Shown: positions 1 to 9,358 of the stretch, piece after piece
How the letters are laid out: each line of letters opens with the position of its first letter
Position numbering within the stretch: the first letter of the stretch is position 1
Assembly: GCA_017623295.1 (NCBI GenBank)
Contig: JAGAPK010000033.1
Location: 151,860 to 215,859, forward strand
Reading direction: 5' to 3'
DNA from: Lachnospiraceae bacterium
GTDB taxonomy: Bacteria; Bacillota; Clostridia; Lachnospirales; Lachnospiraceae
DNA: 64,000 bases
The notes under the pieces: generated by a model
The model's input: only the letters and a program-made list of their open reading frames with translations
What the model was told of the DNA's origin: nothing
The model's database searches: none
Translations under genes and position numbers: made by a program

Positions 1-84
1 GCACAACAGAAAATAGAAAGCGAATCCTATGATAATCATTGCAAAGATAGTAAGAGGAATAAGGTATAACCGATGTTTTTTCAT
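1..84 (-). CDS. 5' end of a membrane-anchored or secreted protein (partial)
   Basis: A minus-strand frame opens at ATG 84-82 and runs off the left edge after 28 codons. The peptide starts MKKHRLYLIP and continues as an uninterrupted hydrophobic stretch (TIFAMIIIGFAFYFLLC), which is a signal peptide or N-terminal anchor. An AGGAG ribosome site lies about 10 bases upstream on the minus strand. The gene is divergent from the acyltransferase gene. Nothing of the mature protein is visible, so no function is offered. Confidence 0.6.
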   Translation of the reverse strand, partial: MKKHRLYLIPLTIFAMIIIGFAFYFLLC

Positions 85-174
85 TTCTGGATAACTCCTG
101 ATTGTTTTTTCTGGTTAAAATATATGCTCACTAAGTAGTTTCTGTTTCTTATCATAACATTATTCAAAAGAATA

Positions 175-183
175 TGCTATAAT
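175..183 (+). promoter_or_regulatory. Extended -10 promoter before the acyltransferase gene
   Basis: TGCTATAAT is an extended -10 element with a perfect TATAAT. No good -35 hexamer is seen 17 bases upstream, as is usual for extended -10 promoters. It lies in the divergent gap, about 75 bases before ATG 258. Confidence 0.45.
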
Positions 184-257
184 GTCCGAAATGGGATTTT
201 TATAAATAGCTCCTGTAAGAATTTCTGAAAGCAAAATGAAATGGGAAGGTTATATAA

Positions 258-1396
258 ATGGCACAAACGGTAGCATGTACAAAAGAAAAATATAATATGA
301 CATTTTGTATCTTGTCTGGAATTGCAATCATCATGATTGTGGCAGGGCATGTTGGATATAATATTTTGTCAGTAGGGGATTTGTTTCCTTATTATTCTTT
401 TCATGTGCCGCTTTTTATGTTTATTTCCGGTTATTTTTATAAGGATATCGAGGAAGAGCATCCTTTTGCCTATATCAAGAAAAAAGTGAAAAGACTTCTG
501 GTGCCATATTTTATCTGGAATGTTTTGTACGGAGTTATCGCGTGGTTACTTCACTTTGCCGGTTTTGGAATGGGGAAAATATCAGCCTTTGGACCTTGTT
601 TGTGGAACCTTTTATCAGTGGATATCAATTTATTTATAACTATGCGGCGTGGTTTGTACCGGTTTTGTTTGTTATAGAGATGCTGAATCTTCTTATGCGG
701 ATTATTTTGCGAAAAATTCGATTATGTAATGAATGGCTGATTCTGGCAGGAAGTCTTTTAGTCGGCATGGCAGTGGTATGGCTGGCAATTGGCGGTCATG
801 TGTGGGGCTATTATAAAATGCCGGGTAAGATTTTGTTCTTATATCCTTGTTTTCAAATGGGACAGTTTTATAAGAAAAAGCTGGAAAAACACGATACAAT
901 GGGAAATTTACCGTATTTCGCAATCGTGATAGGAATACAGCTGCTGTTGACGTTAACCTGCAATGGACTGGCATATAGTAGTGTGTGGTGCACAGGTTTT
1001 GCGAATGGACCAATTATTCCGTATGTGACAGTGGTGTCAGGTGTTGCGTTCTGGCTTCGCATTGCAAAAATTTTGACACCGCTTCTGGAACGAAACAAAT
1101 ATATGATTTATCTTGGAAAAAACACATATGCCATTATGATGCATCATGTGATGGCATTTATGTTAGTAAAAATGGTGGTTGCAGGAATTGCAGCGATTAC
1201 AACCGGTTTGGCTGATTTTGACTGGCAGCAGTTTTACAATAATATTGACTATTACTATCTGGTTGGCGGTGCAGAGCAGTTTAAGTTGGTGTATCTGCTT
1301 GCCGGGGTGATTCTGCCGCTGCTTTTGCAATATGGACAGGATAATATAATGTACAAAATTAACAAATGGGTGCAGACATCTAAGAATGATAAATGA
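258..1396 (+). pseudogene. Acyltransferase family 3 membrane protein, frameshifted
   Basis: The two halves of one acyltransferase-3 (OafA-like O-acyltransferase) protein lie in different frames. The first half starts at ATG 258 and carries the family N-terminus (GIAIIMIVAGHVGYN, then FHVPLFMFISGYFYK), with the putative catalytic His in the AGH motif. Around 573-582 the reading continues one frame back as NISLWTLFVEPFISGYQ and runs to the stop at 1396. Restoring one A in the GGGGAAAAT run joins both parts into about 379 residues, normal for the family. Such enzymes acylate surface sugars in the membrane, and a glycosyltransferase lies downstream. Either the gene is inactivated or the sequence has a one-base error. 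Confidence 0.75.
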
Positions 1397-1414
1397 TGAT
1401 GAGGAGGATGTGTT

Positions 1415-1765
1415 TTGGGGGAAGAAATGTTGCGCAGCATGATTACAGTGTTGTTTTTGATGATAATGATACTTTTGGCGGTAATGATACATACCGCATT
1501 TTATCGTATGGCACGCATTTATAATTGGAATGGAAAAAGATATTGTTATCTTGGGTATGTGCCGATTCAAAAAGATGGTAAAAATTTTGCCATTCATATC
1601 CGGGAGAAAATGGTGGATTTGTCGCATACAACAAGGTATGAGATAGGTCTTAGTAAGAACTTTTATAAGAAAAATCGTTATAAAGATATGTTTGTTTATG
1701 CGGATGGTGCCAGAAATTATTTAATCATAGATGAAGAAGCCTTGAAAACAGAGATTCCATTTTAA
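1415..1765 (+). CDS. Small single-pass membrane protein of unknown function
   Basis: A 116-residue protein if read from TTG 1415, which sits 7 bases after a GAGGAGG ribosome site (1401-1407); the alternative ATG 1427 would be about 19 bases away, so TTG is preferred. Residues about 5-28 form one hydrophobic segment, followed by a short, basic, tyrosine-rich cytoplasmic or surface domain. I do not recognise the family. It follows the acyltransferase gene by 18 bases and is probably cotranscribed with it. Confidence 0.6.
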   Translation: MGEEMLRSMITVLFLMIMILLAVMIHTAFYRMARIYNWNGKRYCYLGYVPIQKDGKNFAIHIREKMVDLSHTTRYEIGLSKNFYKKNRYKDMFVYADGARNYLIIDEEALKTEIPF

Positions 1766-1837
1766 AGAAACTTTTGGTATACTTAGAAACGTAGTGACAG
1801 CAAAATGAGTCAGAAATAAAGGCTGATGGGAGAAGCG

Positions 1838-2854
1838 ATGATTACAATAAGTCTTTGTATGATAGTGAAAAATGAAGAGAAGCTGCTTGCCAGATGTCTT
1901 GATAGTGTGGCTGATTTGATGGATGAAATTATTATCGTCGATACCGGTTCCACAGATAGTACCAAAGAGATTGCGGCGCGCTATACAGATAAAATCTATG
2001 ATTTTAAATGGATTCAGGATTTTTCGGCAGCAAGAAATTTTGCTTTTTCTAAAGCAACAAAGGAATACATCTATTCTGCCGATGCGGATGAAGTATTAGA
2101 TGAAGAGAACCGCGAAGCGTTCCGGCAGTTGAAGGAAACGCTTTTGCCGGAGATTGATATTGTACAGATGTATTATGCGAATCAGCTTTCTTTTGGCACG
2201 ATTTATAATTATGATAAAGAACTGCGCCCAAAGCTTTTTAAAAGACTTAGGACATTTACATGGGCAGAGCCGATTCATGAGCAAATTATTTTAGAACCGG
2301 TTATTTATGACAGTGATGTCGCAATTTTGCATATGCCGGAAAATAATCACAAAGACAGGGATTTAGCTTCTTTTGTGAGGATGACAGAAGCCGGACAGCG
2401 ATTATCCAAAAGACTTCATAATATCTATGCAAAAGAGTTGTTTGTATCCGGGGAAGATAAAGATTTTCTGAATGCAACAGCATTTTTTGAAAGTTCCTGC
2501 ATGGATACGGAGCGTTCCGTAGAGGAAATCAAAGAAGCTGCCTGTGTTGTGGCAAGGGCAGCGAGAATTGCGAAAGATACAGTGAAGTTTTTCAAATATG
2601 CGTTAAAAGTTGTAGCATGTGAGGGCTGTGCTGAAATTTGCTGCGAACTTGGACAATATTATTTAGAACATCAGGATTTTGACGAAGCGATTGTTTGGTT
2701 TTATAATGCTGCGTATGAAACAGAGTGTATCCTTAATATACATAGTAGTGGAGATATTCCATTACAGGGGTTATCAGAGTGTTATCGCATAGCCGGACAC
2801 GAGGAGCAGGCAAGAGAATATGAGAAGCTTGCGAAGGAGTGGAAAGCAGAATAA
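1838..2854 (+). CDS. GT2 glycosyltransferase with C-terminal TPR-like repeats
   Basis: The N-terminus ISLCMIVKNEE and the GT-A signature DTGSTD (residues 35-40) followed by DADE (82-85, the metal/sugar-nucleotide acidic motif) identify a family 2 glycosyltransferase of the type fused to TPR-like helices. From about residue 230, pairs of helices such as the LGQYYLEHQDFDEAI segment support TPR repeats. It probably transfers a sugar to a surface glycan or peptide at the cytoplasmic face; donor and acceptor cannot be read. ATG 1838 is chosen over ATG 1826 because GGGAG lies five bases before it and MITISLCMIVKN is the usual family start. Length is 338 residues. Confidence 0.85.
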   Translation: MITISLCMIVKNEEKLLARCLDSVADLMDEIIIVDTGSTDSTKEIAARYTDKIYDFKWIQDFSAARNFAFSKATKEYIYSADADEVLDEENREAFRQLKETLLPEIDIVQMYYANQLSFGTIYNYDKELRPKLFKRLRTFTWAEPIHEQIILEPVIYDSDVAILHMPENNHKDRDLASFVRMTEAGQRLSKRLHNIYAKELFVSGEDKDFLNATAFFESSCMDTERSVEEIKEAACVVARAARIAKDTVKFFKYALKVVACEGCAEICCELGQYYLEHQDFDEAIVWFYNAAYETECILNIHSSGDIPLQGLSECYRIAGHEEQAREYEKLAKEWKAE

Positions 2855-2938
2855 GATATTTTTGAGAGAAGCATAGCATAGAAGTATAGCATAGAAAGGA
2901 AAGACATCCGAGAAAAGAACGGATGCGAGGACGATTCG

Positions 2939-3997
2939 ATGAAGTGGGAAGATAATGTCAGAAAGGTAGTTCCTTATGTACCGGGCGAGCAGCCACAGAA
3001 AAAGGGAATTATCAAGCTAAATACAAACGAGTGTCCTTATCCACCGGCTCCAATGGTGGAAAAGAGAATGAAAGAGATTGCATATGAGGACTTACGTCTT
3101 TACCCGGAATTCCCGGAACAGACATCTCTTACAGCAGAACTTGCGAAATACTATCATGTGAAAGAAAATCAAATTTTTGTCGGTGTTGGTTCGGATGATG
3201 TTCTGGCAATGGCATTTCTGACCTTTTTTAATTCGGATAAACCGATTGTTTTCCCGGATATTACTTATTCATTCTATGATGTATGGGCAGATTTATACCG
3301 TATTCCTTACGAAATCAAGCCACTGGATGAGAATTTCTGTATTCGTAAGGAAGATTATATGGGAGAAAATGGTGGTGTCATTTTCCCGAATCCGAATGCG
3401 CCAACCGGCATTTTGATGGATGTAAATACCATTGAAGAAATTGTAAAGGCAAATCAGGATGTGGTTGTTATTATCGATGAGGCTTATATTGATTTTGGTG
3501 GTGTGAGCTGTCTGCCGTTGATAGAAAAATATGATAACTTGCTTGTGGTACAGACTTTTTCCAAGTCCAGAGCTATGGCAGGAAGCCGAATCGGCTATGC
3601 GATTGGTAATGAGAAGTTGATTCGTTATCTGAATGATGCAAAATATTCGGTCAATTCCTATACCATGAATCGTCCGGCACTTGCTATCGGAGCAGAATCG
3701 GTTAAGGATGATGCGTATTTTAAAGAGATTTGCGGCAAAATTATGGCGACCAGAGAACGCGTGGGAGAAGAATTGAAAGCACTTGGTTTCCGGTTCCCGA
3801 AATCTTATAGTAACTTTATTTTTGCAACACATGAAAGTGTTCCGGCAAAAGAAATTTTTGAAAAGTTAAAAGAACATGACATCTATGTCAGACACTGGAA
3901 TAAAGAAAGAATCAGCAATTATCTTCGTATTACGATTGGAACCGATGAACAGATGGATGCGTTGATTGCTGCATTAAAAGAAATTTTAGGTAAATAA
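2939..3997 (+). CDS. hisC: Histidinol-phosphate aminotransferase-type PLP enzyme
   Basis: A class I/II fold PLP aminotransferase of 352 residues. Family landmarks are KLNTNECPYPP near the N-terminus, FPNPNAPTG, DEAYIDFGG, and the PLP lysine in TFSKSRAMAGSRIG (K209). HisC converts imidazole-acetol phosphate and glutamate to histidinol phosphate. No other his gene is nearby, so a related role (for example on aromatic amino acids or threonine phosphate) is possible. A small hairpin (CATCCG/CGGATG, 2905-2925) lies just before the GAGG ribosome site, and a partly repeated AGCATAG tract (2869-2897) lies upstream of it. Confidence 0.85.
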   Translation: MKWEDNVRKVVPYVPGEQPQKKGIIKLNTNECPYPPAPMVEKRMKEIAYEDLRLYPEFPEQTSLTAELAKYYHVKENQIFVGVGSDDVLAMAFLTFFNSDKPIVFPDITYSFYDVWADLYRIPYEIKPLDENFCIRKEDYMGENGGVIFPNPNAPTGILMDVNTIEEIVKANQDVVVIIDEAYIDFGGVSCLPLIEKYDNLLVVQTFSKSRAMAGSRIGYAIGNEKLIRYLNDAKYSVNSYTMNRPALAIGAESVKDDAYFKEICGKIMATRERVGEELKALGFRFPKSYSNFIFATHESVPAKEIFEKLKEHDIYVRHWNKERISNYLRITIGTDEQMDALIAALKEILGK

Positions 3998-4024
3998 TAG
4001 TTAAAGGAAGAGGAGAATTATTTT

Positions 4025-4525
4025 ATGGAAAGTTTGGCAATATGGTTTGCAAACACGTTAGGAGAGTATGTATCAAGAGAAGTTGTTATTTTCATTATTT
4101 CAATGATTCCGATTTTGGAACTTCGTGGCGGATTGTTGGTAGCATCTTTATTAGATGTATCTATTATTAAAGCGATTCCGCTTTGCATTGCCGGTAATAT
4201 CATTCCGATTCCGTTTATCTTGCTTTTTATCAAGAAGATTTTTAAATGGATGAAAAATTTCAAAATTTTCAGAGGTTTGATTGAGAAACTGGAAAATAGA
4301 GCAATGAGCAAAAGTGATTCTATTAAAAAAGGTGAGTTCTGGGGACTTGCGCTGTTTGTTGGTATTCCGCTTCCGGGAACCGGTGCATGGACAGGATCCT
4401 TGATTGCAGCATTACTGGATATTGATATTAAGAAAGCTGTTTTAGCAGAATTGCTTGGCGTTGCGATTGCAACCATCATTATGGCCATAGTTTCTTATGG
4501 ATTATTGGGAGCTTTAATTGGTTAA
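4025..4525 (+). CDS. Small multidrug export-family membrane protein
   Basis: A 166-residue polytopic membrane protein with the features of the Sm_multidrug_ex family: a first hydrophobic block with PILELRGGLLVA, a basic cytoplasmic loop around KKIFKWMKNFKIFRG, and the conserved IPLPGTGAWTGSLIAALL segment (residues about 115-132). Direct evidence for drug export is thin in this family, so the name is a family label. It starts 27 bases after hisC with a GGAAGAGGAG ribosome region and is probably in the same transcript. Confidence 0.8.
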   Translation: MESLAIWFANTLGEYVSREVVIFIISMIPILELRGGLLVASLLDVSIIKAIPLCIAGNIIPIPFILLFIKKIFKWMKNFKIFRGLIEKLENRAMSKSDSIKKGEFWGLALFVGIPLPGTGAWTGSLIAALLDIDIKKAVLAELLGVAIATIIMAIVSYGLLGALIG

Positions 4526-4581
4526 TTATTTTTGATATAGAATTTAGAGATAGATTTTTATATTAAAGAAAGCGTTTTAGA

Positions 4582-7521
4582 ATGAAAAAAAAGTCTAAGA
4601 GGTTTATAGCCGGTATTCTGATTTTTTTTATGGTAGTTATAATAGGGGCCTTACTCCTATGGAAGAAGGGTGTTTTCGGGGGAAAATCTGATAACCTTGC
4701 TTTGCAAAGAGGCGTTAAGGCAACCTGTGACAGTATGGAAAAAGAGGAACTGGGAGCAGAAAAAGCAATCGACGGAGATGATGAGAATTTATCCTCCCGT
4801 TGGTCAAGTGAGAATAACTGGGAAGATGCTTCCCATTATATAGAACTGGAATTTCCGGAAGAAATTTCAGTTTCTTTTGTTGTGCTGAAATGGGAAAGAA
4901 CGAATGTGACTTCGTATCAATTGGAAGGTTCTCTGGACGGAGAAAGCTGGCAGGTGTTAGAAGCTTTTGAGCAGGCACCGGCAACGAAACGGCAGGAAAT
5001 TCCGTTAGAAGAATCTGCTGTTGTAAAATACCTCCGCTTGTCAACAAGTGCGGTTTCTACTTCGGAAGAAGATTATTCGAATCTATATCAGAATGTGTCT
5101 TTGTATGAATTTGAGGTCTATGCAGATTTGCCGGCAGCCTATCAAGTAAAGGAACCGAAAATTATAGAGCGGGAAGATGGAAGCCGTTATCTGGAGATGC
5201 CACAGGCACCGGAAGGGTATCAGATTGCCTATCTTGGTGCGGATTATGAGCAGATTATTGGTGATGATATGGAAGTTTATCATACCATTCAGGATAAAGA
5301 AGTCGAGGTTGGTTTTTTGGTGGAAGATATGGTCGGAGAAGAGGAAGCGCAGACCACTTCTTTTATCATTCAAGTACCGGCAGCAGACAGTGTTAGTGTT
5401 GCTAAGGCAAACGCAGCACCACAGGTAATCCCTGCGATTGCAGAATGGAATGGTGGAGAAGGAACTTTTATCCCAAATGAAAATTCCAGAATTATTGTTG
5501 CGGAAAATGAAGAAAGAGAAGGAAATGAAGGTCAGGAACAAGAAGATTTGAAACAAACGGCCGAGAAATTTGCAGACTGGTATGCCAAAATCATGGGATA
5601 TGAGATTGCCGTGATAGAAGGAACCGAAGCAGATGTGGCTGCAGGAGATTTCTATCTGACTTACGCAACGGCGGATAATGCGGGATTTCACAAATCCGTA
5701 ACGGGAGTAGGCGAGGAAGGATATGTCTGCGATGTTTCCGACAAGTGTGTCATAATTGGAACAGATAAGCAAGGTATCTATTGGGGAACGATTACCCTTT
5801 TGCAGATTTTGAAACAAGAAGGTGCCATTCCACAAGGAACCATGCGGGATTATCCGAAATATGAGGTACGGGGCTTTGGTATCGATGTAGCCAGAAAACC
5901 GGTTTCTATGGACATGCTGTATGACATTGTGGAAACGATGTCATGGTACAAAATGAATGATTTGGGAATTCATTTGAATGATAATGCGATACTCAGTACC
6001 AGTGGTTTGACGGATTCGGTAGAAGAAGCCATGACAGCTTATAGTGCTTTTCGAATTGACACAAGTGTCACTAATGAAAGTGGGGAACAACTTACCTCAC
6101 AGGATTATTTTTATACCGCTGATGAATTTACAGAATTGATTGAAACGGCAGAAACTTATGGAGTGCAGATTGTACCGGAACTTGATACTCCGGCCCACTC
6201 TCTTTCCATCACAAAGCTTTTCCCGGAATATGCGCTTACGGTGCGTAACGAAGCGGTAGACCAGATTGATTTAAGCAATCAGGATGCGGTGGGACTTGTG
6301 AAAGACATCTGGCATGAGGTATTAAACGAGGGACAAGGGGCTTTTGCCGAGGCGGATGTTGTTAATATTGGTATGGACGAGTATTATGGTGATGGCGAAA
6401 CCTATCGCCGGTATATGAATGAAATCATAGAATTAGTGCAAGAAGAGGATAGTGATAAGACAGTACGCCTGTGGGGAAGTCTCAGCAATATGGATGGCGA
6501 AACCATGCCGCCTACGGAGAATGTTCAGATGAATTTATGGAGTGATATCTGGGCTGACCCGATGGAAATGTATCAGGCTGGATATTCCATTATCAATATG
6601 CAGAATAATCATTTGTATATTATTCCGGGTGGAGGCTATGATTATCTGGATACAGAGGATTTGTATGCAAATTGGGAGCCGAATAAATTTTATGATTACA
6701 ATCAATTGGAAGTGATTCCGGCATATTCGCCACAGATGCTTGGCGCTGCTTATATGATTTGGAACGATATGTGTGATAATCTGGATGTTGGCATCAGCGA
6801 ATACGATTTGTTTGTGCGTTTTTGTCAACCGCTTGGCGTGATAAGTGGAAAACTTTGGGGCGAAGTCAATGCAGAAACTACATCTTACGAAGACTGGATG
6901 CAGTTAGCCGAAGAACTCGGCACAGCACCGGGAAGTAATCCTTATTCCGAAGCTGTCTGGGCAAAGAATGAATGGAATGATAGTGAATTGAATGAAAATA
7001 CACTGACAGAGGATGCAAGTGCAACGAAGACTTTGAATTTGCTTGGTGAAAACGAGACACTTTCTTTGCAAGGACAGGCAGATTATGTGGAAACAGATTA
7101 TGAAAAGAAAAATGACGGTTGTGTCGGAATTGGTGGCAATTACAGTATCAGTATGCAGGTATATAAAGAGACGGTAAGTGGTGCTACAACCGATGAAGAA
7201 ATTCTATTTGAAGCAGACAGTGCCTATGGACAGACCGCATTTAAGACAGTTCAGATAGAAACCGGACAAGTTGGTTTTTCCAGAGAGGGAAGAGATTATT
7301 CTTTTGACTATACGTTGCCGGAGGACGAATGGGTAACTTTGGTGATAAAAGGTACACAGAATCAAACAAGTCTGTATGTGAACGGAGAATTGGTAGATAC
7401 GTTGGGAGATGCAGAGCCTTTTAGCGAATATGCAACATTTGTATTTCCGCTGGAGCGAATCGGTTCCAAAACAAACAGTTTTCGTGGTATGATAAAAGAA
7501 GTTGAGATTACCGTAGAGTAA
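4582..7521 (+). CDS. Surface-anchored GH20 beta-N-acetylhexosaminidase, multidomain
   Basis: A 979-residue extracellular glycosidase. Order: uncleaved signal-anchor (residues about 7-27); F5/8 type C (CBM32-like) module about 35-182; hexosaminidase N-terminal helper domain about 280-420; GH20 barrel from Y427 (YEVRGFGIDVARK) with PELDTPAHS and the catalytic pair D599-E600 in NIGMDEYYG; a concanavalin-like (LamG) C-terminal module from about 835. GH20 enzymes remove terminal GlcNAc, GalNAc or lacto-N-biose by substrate-assisted catalysis. The sugar-binding modules fit growth on mucin or other host glycans. GMDE replaces the more usual GGDE before the catalytic Glu. It starts 57 bases after the export gene. 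Confidence 0.9.
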   Translation: MKKKSKRFIAGILIFFMVVIIGALLLWKKGVFGGKSDNLALQRGVKATCDSMEKEELGAEKAIDGDDENLSSRWSSENNWEDASHYIELEFPEEISVSFVVLKWERTNVTSYQLEGSLDGESWQVLEAFEQAPATKRQEIPLEESAVVKYLRLSTSAVSTSEEDYSNLYQNVSLYEFEVYADLPAAYQVKEPKIIEREDGSRYLEMPQAPEGYQIAYLGADYEQIIGDDMEVYHTIQDKEVEVGFLVEDMVGEEEAQTTSFIIQVPAADSVSVAKANAAPQVIPAIAEWNGGEGTFIPNENSRIIVAENEEREGNEGQEQEDLKQTAEKFADWYAKIMGYEIAVIEGTEADVAAGDFYLTYATADNAGFHKSVTGVGEEGYVCDVSDKCVIIGTDKQGIYWGTITLLQILKQEGAIPQGTMRDYPKYEVRGFGIDVARKPVSMDMLYDIVETMSWYKMNDLGIHLNDNAILSTSGLTDSVEEAMTAYSAFRIDTSVTNESGEQLTSQDYFYTADEFTELIETAETYGVQIVPELDTPAHSLSITKLFPEYALTVRNEAVDQIDLSNQDAVGLVKDIWHEVLNEGQGAFAEADVVNIGMDEYYGDGETYRRYMNEIIELVQEEDSDKTVRLWGSLSNMDGETMPPTENVQMNLWSDIWADPMEMYQAGYSIINMQNNHLYIIPGGGYDYLDTEDLYANWEPNKFYDYNQLEVIPAYSPQMLGAAYMIWNDMCDNLDVGISEYDLFVRFCQPLGVISGKLWGEVNAETTSYEDWMQLAEELGTAPGSNPYSEAVWAKNEWNDSELNENTLTEDASATKTLNLLGENETLSLQGQADYVETDYEKKNDGCVGIGGNYSISMQVYKETVSGATTDEEILFEADSAYGQTAFKTVQIETGQVGFSREGRDYSFDYTLPEDEWVTLVIKGTQNQTSLYVNGELVDTLGDAEPFSEYATFVFPLERIGSKTNSFRGMIKEVEITVE

Positions 7522-7537
7522 AGAAGGGACACAGGAT

Positions 7538-8371
7538 ATGGAAGCGTATACAGATTTTGCCAGCGTTTATGATACCTTTATGGATGAAACACCTTATGAA
7601 GAATGGTGCGAATTTCTGGTAAGTTTGTTGAAACAATATGGAAACGATGATGGCAAAGCGGTTGAGAATGTAGATGAGAATTTGCAGCAGGAACGGAATT
7701 CGATTCTGGATTTGGGTTGTGGAACCGGAACTTTGACAGAACTTCTGGCGACCAAAGGTTATGACATGATAGGTATTGATAATTCGCAGGAAATGTTGCA
7801 GATTGCGATGGAGAAAAGAGAAAAATCCGGACTAGACATTCTCTATCTGTTACAGGATATGCGGGAATTTGAATTATATGGTACAGTGGGTGCTGTTATC
7901 AGTGTATGTGATTCTTTGAACTATTTGTTGGAAGAAGAAGATTTGTTGCAGACTTTCCGATTGGTAAACAATTACCTTTATCCGGATGGATTATTTATTT
8001 TTGATTTTAATACGGTTTACAAGTACAAAGAAATTATTGGCGATACTACGATTGCGGAGAATCGTGAGGACTGCAGTTTTATATGGGAAAATTATTATCA
8101 TTCCGAAGAAGAAATCAATGAATATGATTTAACGATTTTTGTAAAAGAACCGTGTGTGAGTAATCAAGATAATGAGGAAGAGGAAATGGGGGAATATTTC
8201 CGCCGTTTTTATGAAAATCATTATCAGCGTGGCTATCGATTAGAACAGATGAAACGTTTGTTGGAAAAAGCAGGACTTGCATTTATAAAGGCGATTGATG
8301 CGGATACGCATGGCGAAGTGACAGCGCAGAGTGAGCGAATTTATGTGATCGCAAAAGAGCAGTGTAAATAA
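7538..8371 (+). CDS. Class I SAM-dependent methyltransferase
   Basis: A 277-residue Rossmann-fold methyltransferase. Motif I is ILDLGCGTG (residues 56-64), preceded by the DFASVYDTFMDETPYEEW start typical of this clade; motif II acidic residue is in GIDNS and motif IV is in the VISVCDSLNYL segment. The substrate is not evident. It begins 16 bases after the hexosaminidase gene with an AAGAAGGGA ribosome region, so cotranscription is likely. Confidence 0.85.
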   Translation: MEAYTDFASVYDTFMDETPYEEWCEFLVSLLKQYGNDDGKAVENVDENLQQERNSILDLGCGTGTLTELLATKGYDMIGIDNSQEMLQIAMEKREKSGLDILYLLQDMREFELYGTVGAVISVCDSLNYLLEEEDLLQTFRLVNNYLYPDGLFIFDFNTVYKYKEIIGDTTIAENREDCSFIWENYYHSEEEINEYDLTIFVKEPCVSNQDNEEEEMGEYFRRFYENHYQRGYRLEQMKRLLEKAGLAFIKAIDADTHGEVTAQSERIYVIAKEQCK

Positions 8372-8459
8372 ATTATGAGAAAGTACAAGATTAACAAACC
8401 AATGCAGACACGCTTGCGCTTACAATCACAATTATATAAGATAAAAAGTGAGGTTTAAC

Positions 8460-9341
8460 ATGGCAGATTATTTAGTGAGAGCGACAGCAGCAGATGCGCA
8501 AATTCGTGCATTTGCAGTTACATCAAAAGAATTAGTAGAGATGGCAAGAAGCCGTCATGATTTGAGTCCGGTTGTTACCGCAGGACTTGGCAGATTAATG
8601 ACAGGAGCGGTAATGATGGGAAGTATGTTAAAAGGAGAAAAAGACATACTGACATTACAGGTATCCGGTGATGGTCCGGTCAGAGGTCTTACCGTGACCG
8701 CAGATTCCAAAGGAAATGTTAAGGGATATGCACAGGTGCCACAGGCAATGTTGCCACCGAATGCACAGGGAAAACTGGATGTAGGAGGTATCATTGGAAA
8801 TGGTTATCTGAATGTCATTAAGGATATGGGGTTAAAAGATCCGTATTCTTCCCAGATAGAGTTACAGACCGGAGAAATTGGTGACGATTTAACTTATTAT
8901 TTTGCAGCTTCCGAACAGGTTCCGTCCTGTGTTGCATTGGGTGTTTTGATGGAACGGAACAATACAGTGAAGCAGGCGGGTGGATTTATCATTCAGCTTA
9001 TGCCTTTTGCACAGGAAGAAGTGATTCAGAAGCTGGAAGATAAGATTTCTACGATTCAATCCGTTACTGCTATGTTGGATGAAGGAAATACACCGGAGCA
9101 GATTTTGGAACTGGTGCTTGGCGATATGGGACTGGAAATTACCGATAAGATGCCGGTACAATTTCACTGTAATTGCAGCAAAGAACGTGTAGAAAAGGTA
9201 CTTATCAGTCTGGGCAAAAAAGAGTTAAAAGATATAATTGAAGAAGGCAAAGAAGTGGAATTAAATTGCCATTTCTGTAACTCAAATTATACATTTAGTG
9301 TAGAAGAGTTAAAAGAAATTCTGCATAAAGCGAAGGCTTGA
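8460..9341 (+). CDS. hslO: Redox-regulated chaperone Hsp33
   Basis: Hsp33 is a cytoplasmic holdase switched on by oxidation of a zinc-bound cysteine cluster. All four ligands are present: CNC (C237, C239) and CHFC (C270, C273). The N-terminal domain carries GPVRGL and the FIIQLMP segment of the family. ATG 8460 is chosen over GTG 8448 because GTGAGG upstream is the ribosome site, which gives 293 residues, the normal length. The stop overlaps the region before nadE, so the two are probably cotranscribed. Confidence 0.95.
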   Translation: MADYLVRATAADAQIRAFAVTSKELVEMARSRHDLSPVVTAGLGRLMTGAVMMGSMLKGEKDILTLQVSGDGPVRGLTVTADSKGNVKGYAQVPQAMLPPNAQGKLDVGGIIGNGYLNVIKDMGLKDPYSSQIELQTGEIGDDLTYYFAASEQVPSCVALGVLMERNNTVKQAGGFIIQLMPFAQEEVIQKLEDKISTIQSVTAMLDEGNTPEQILELVLGDMGLEITDKMPVQFHCNCSKERVEKVLISLGKKELKDIIEEGKEVELNCHFCNSNYTFSVEELKEILHKAKA

Positions 9342-9358
9342 GGAAGGAAAGTCAGAAA

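Noticed and set aside
258-1396. Programmed -1 ribosomal frameshift in the acyltransferase gene
   Set aside because: The frame at the shift is ATG GGG AAA ATA, which does not give the X-XXY-YYZ slippery pattern in the right register, and no stimulatory stem is obvious; mutation or a base error is simpler.
5083-5835. 250-codon open frame antisense to the GH20 gene
   Set aside because: It lies fully inside a well-supported gene, has no ribosome site, and its composition is what the complement of the GH20 coding sequence would give.
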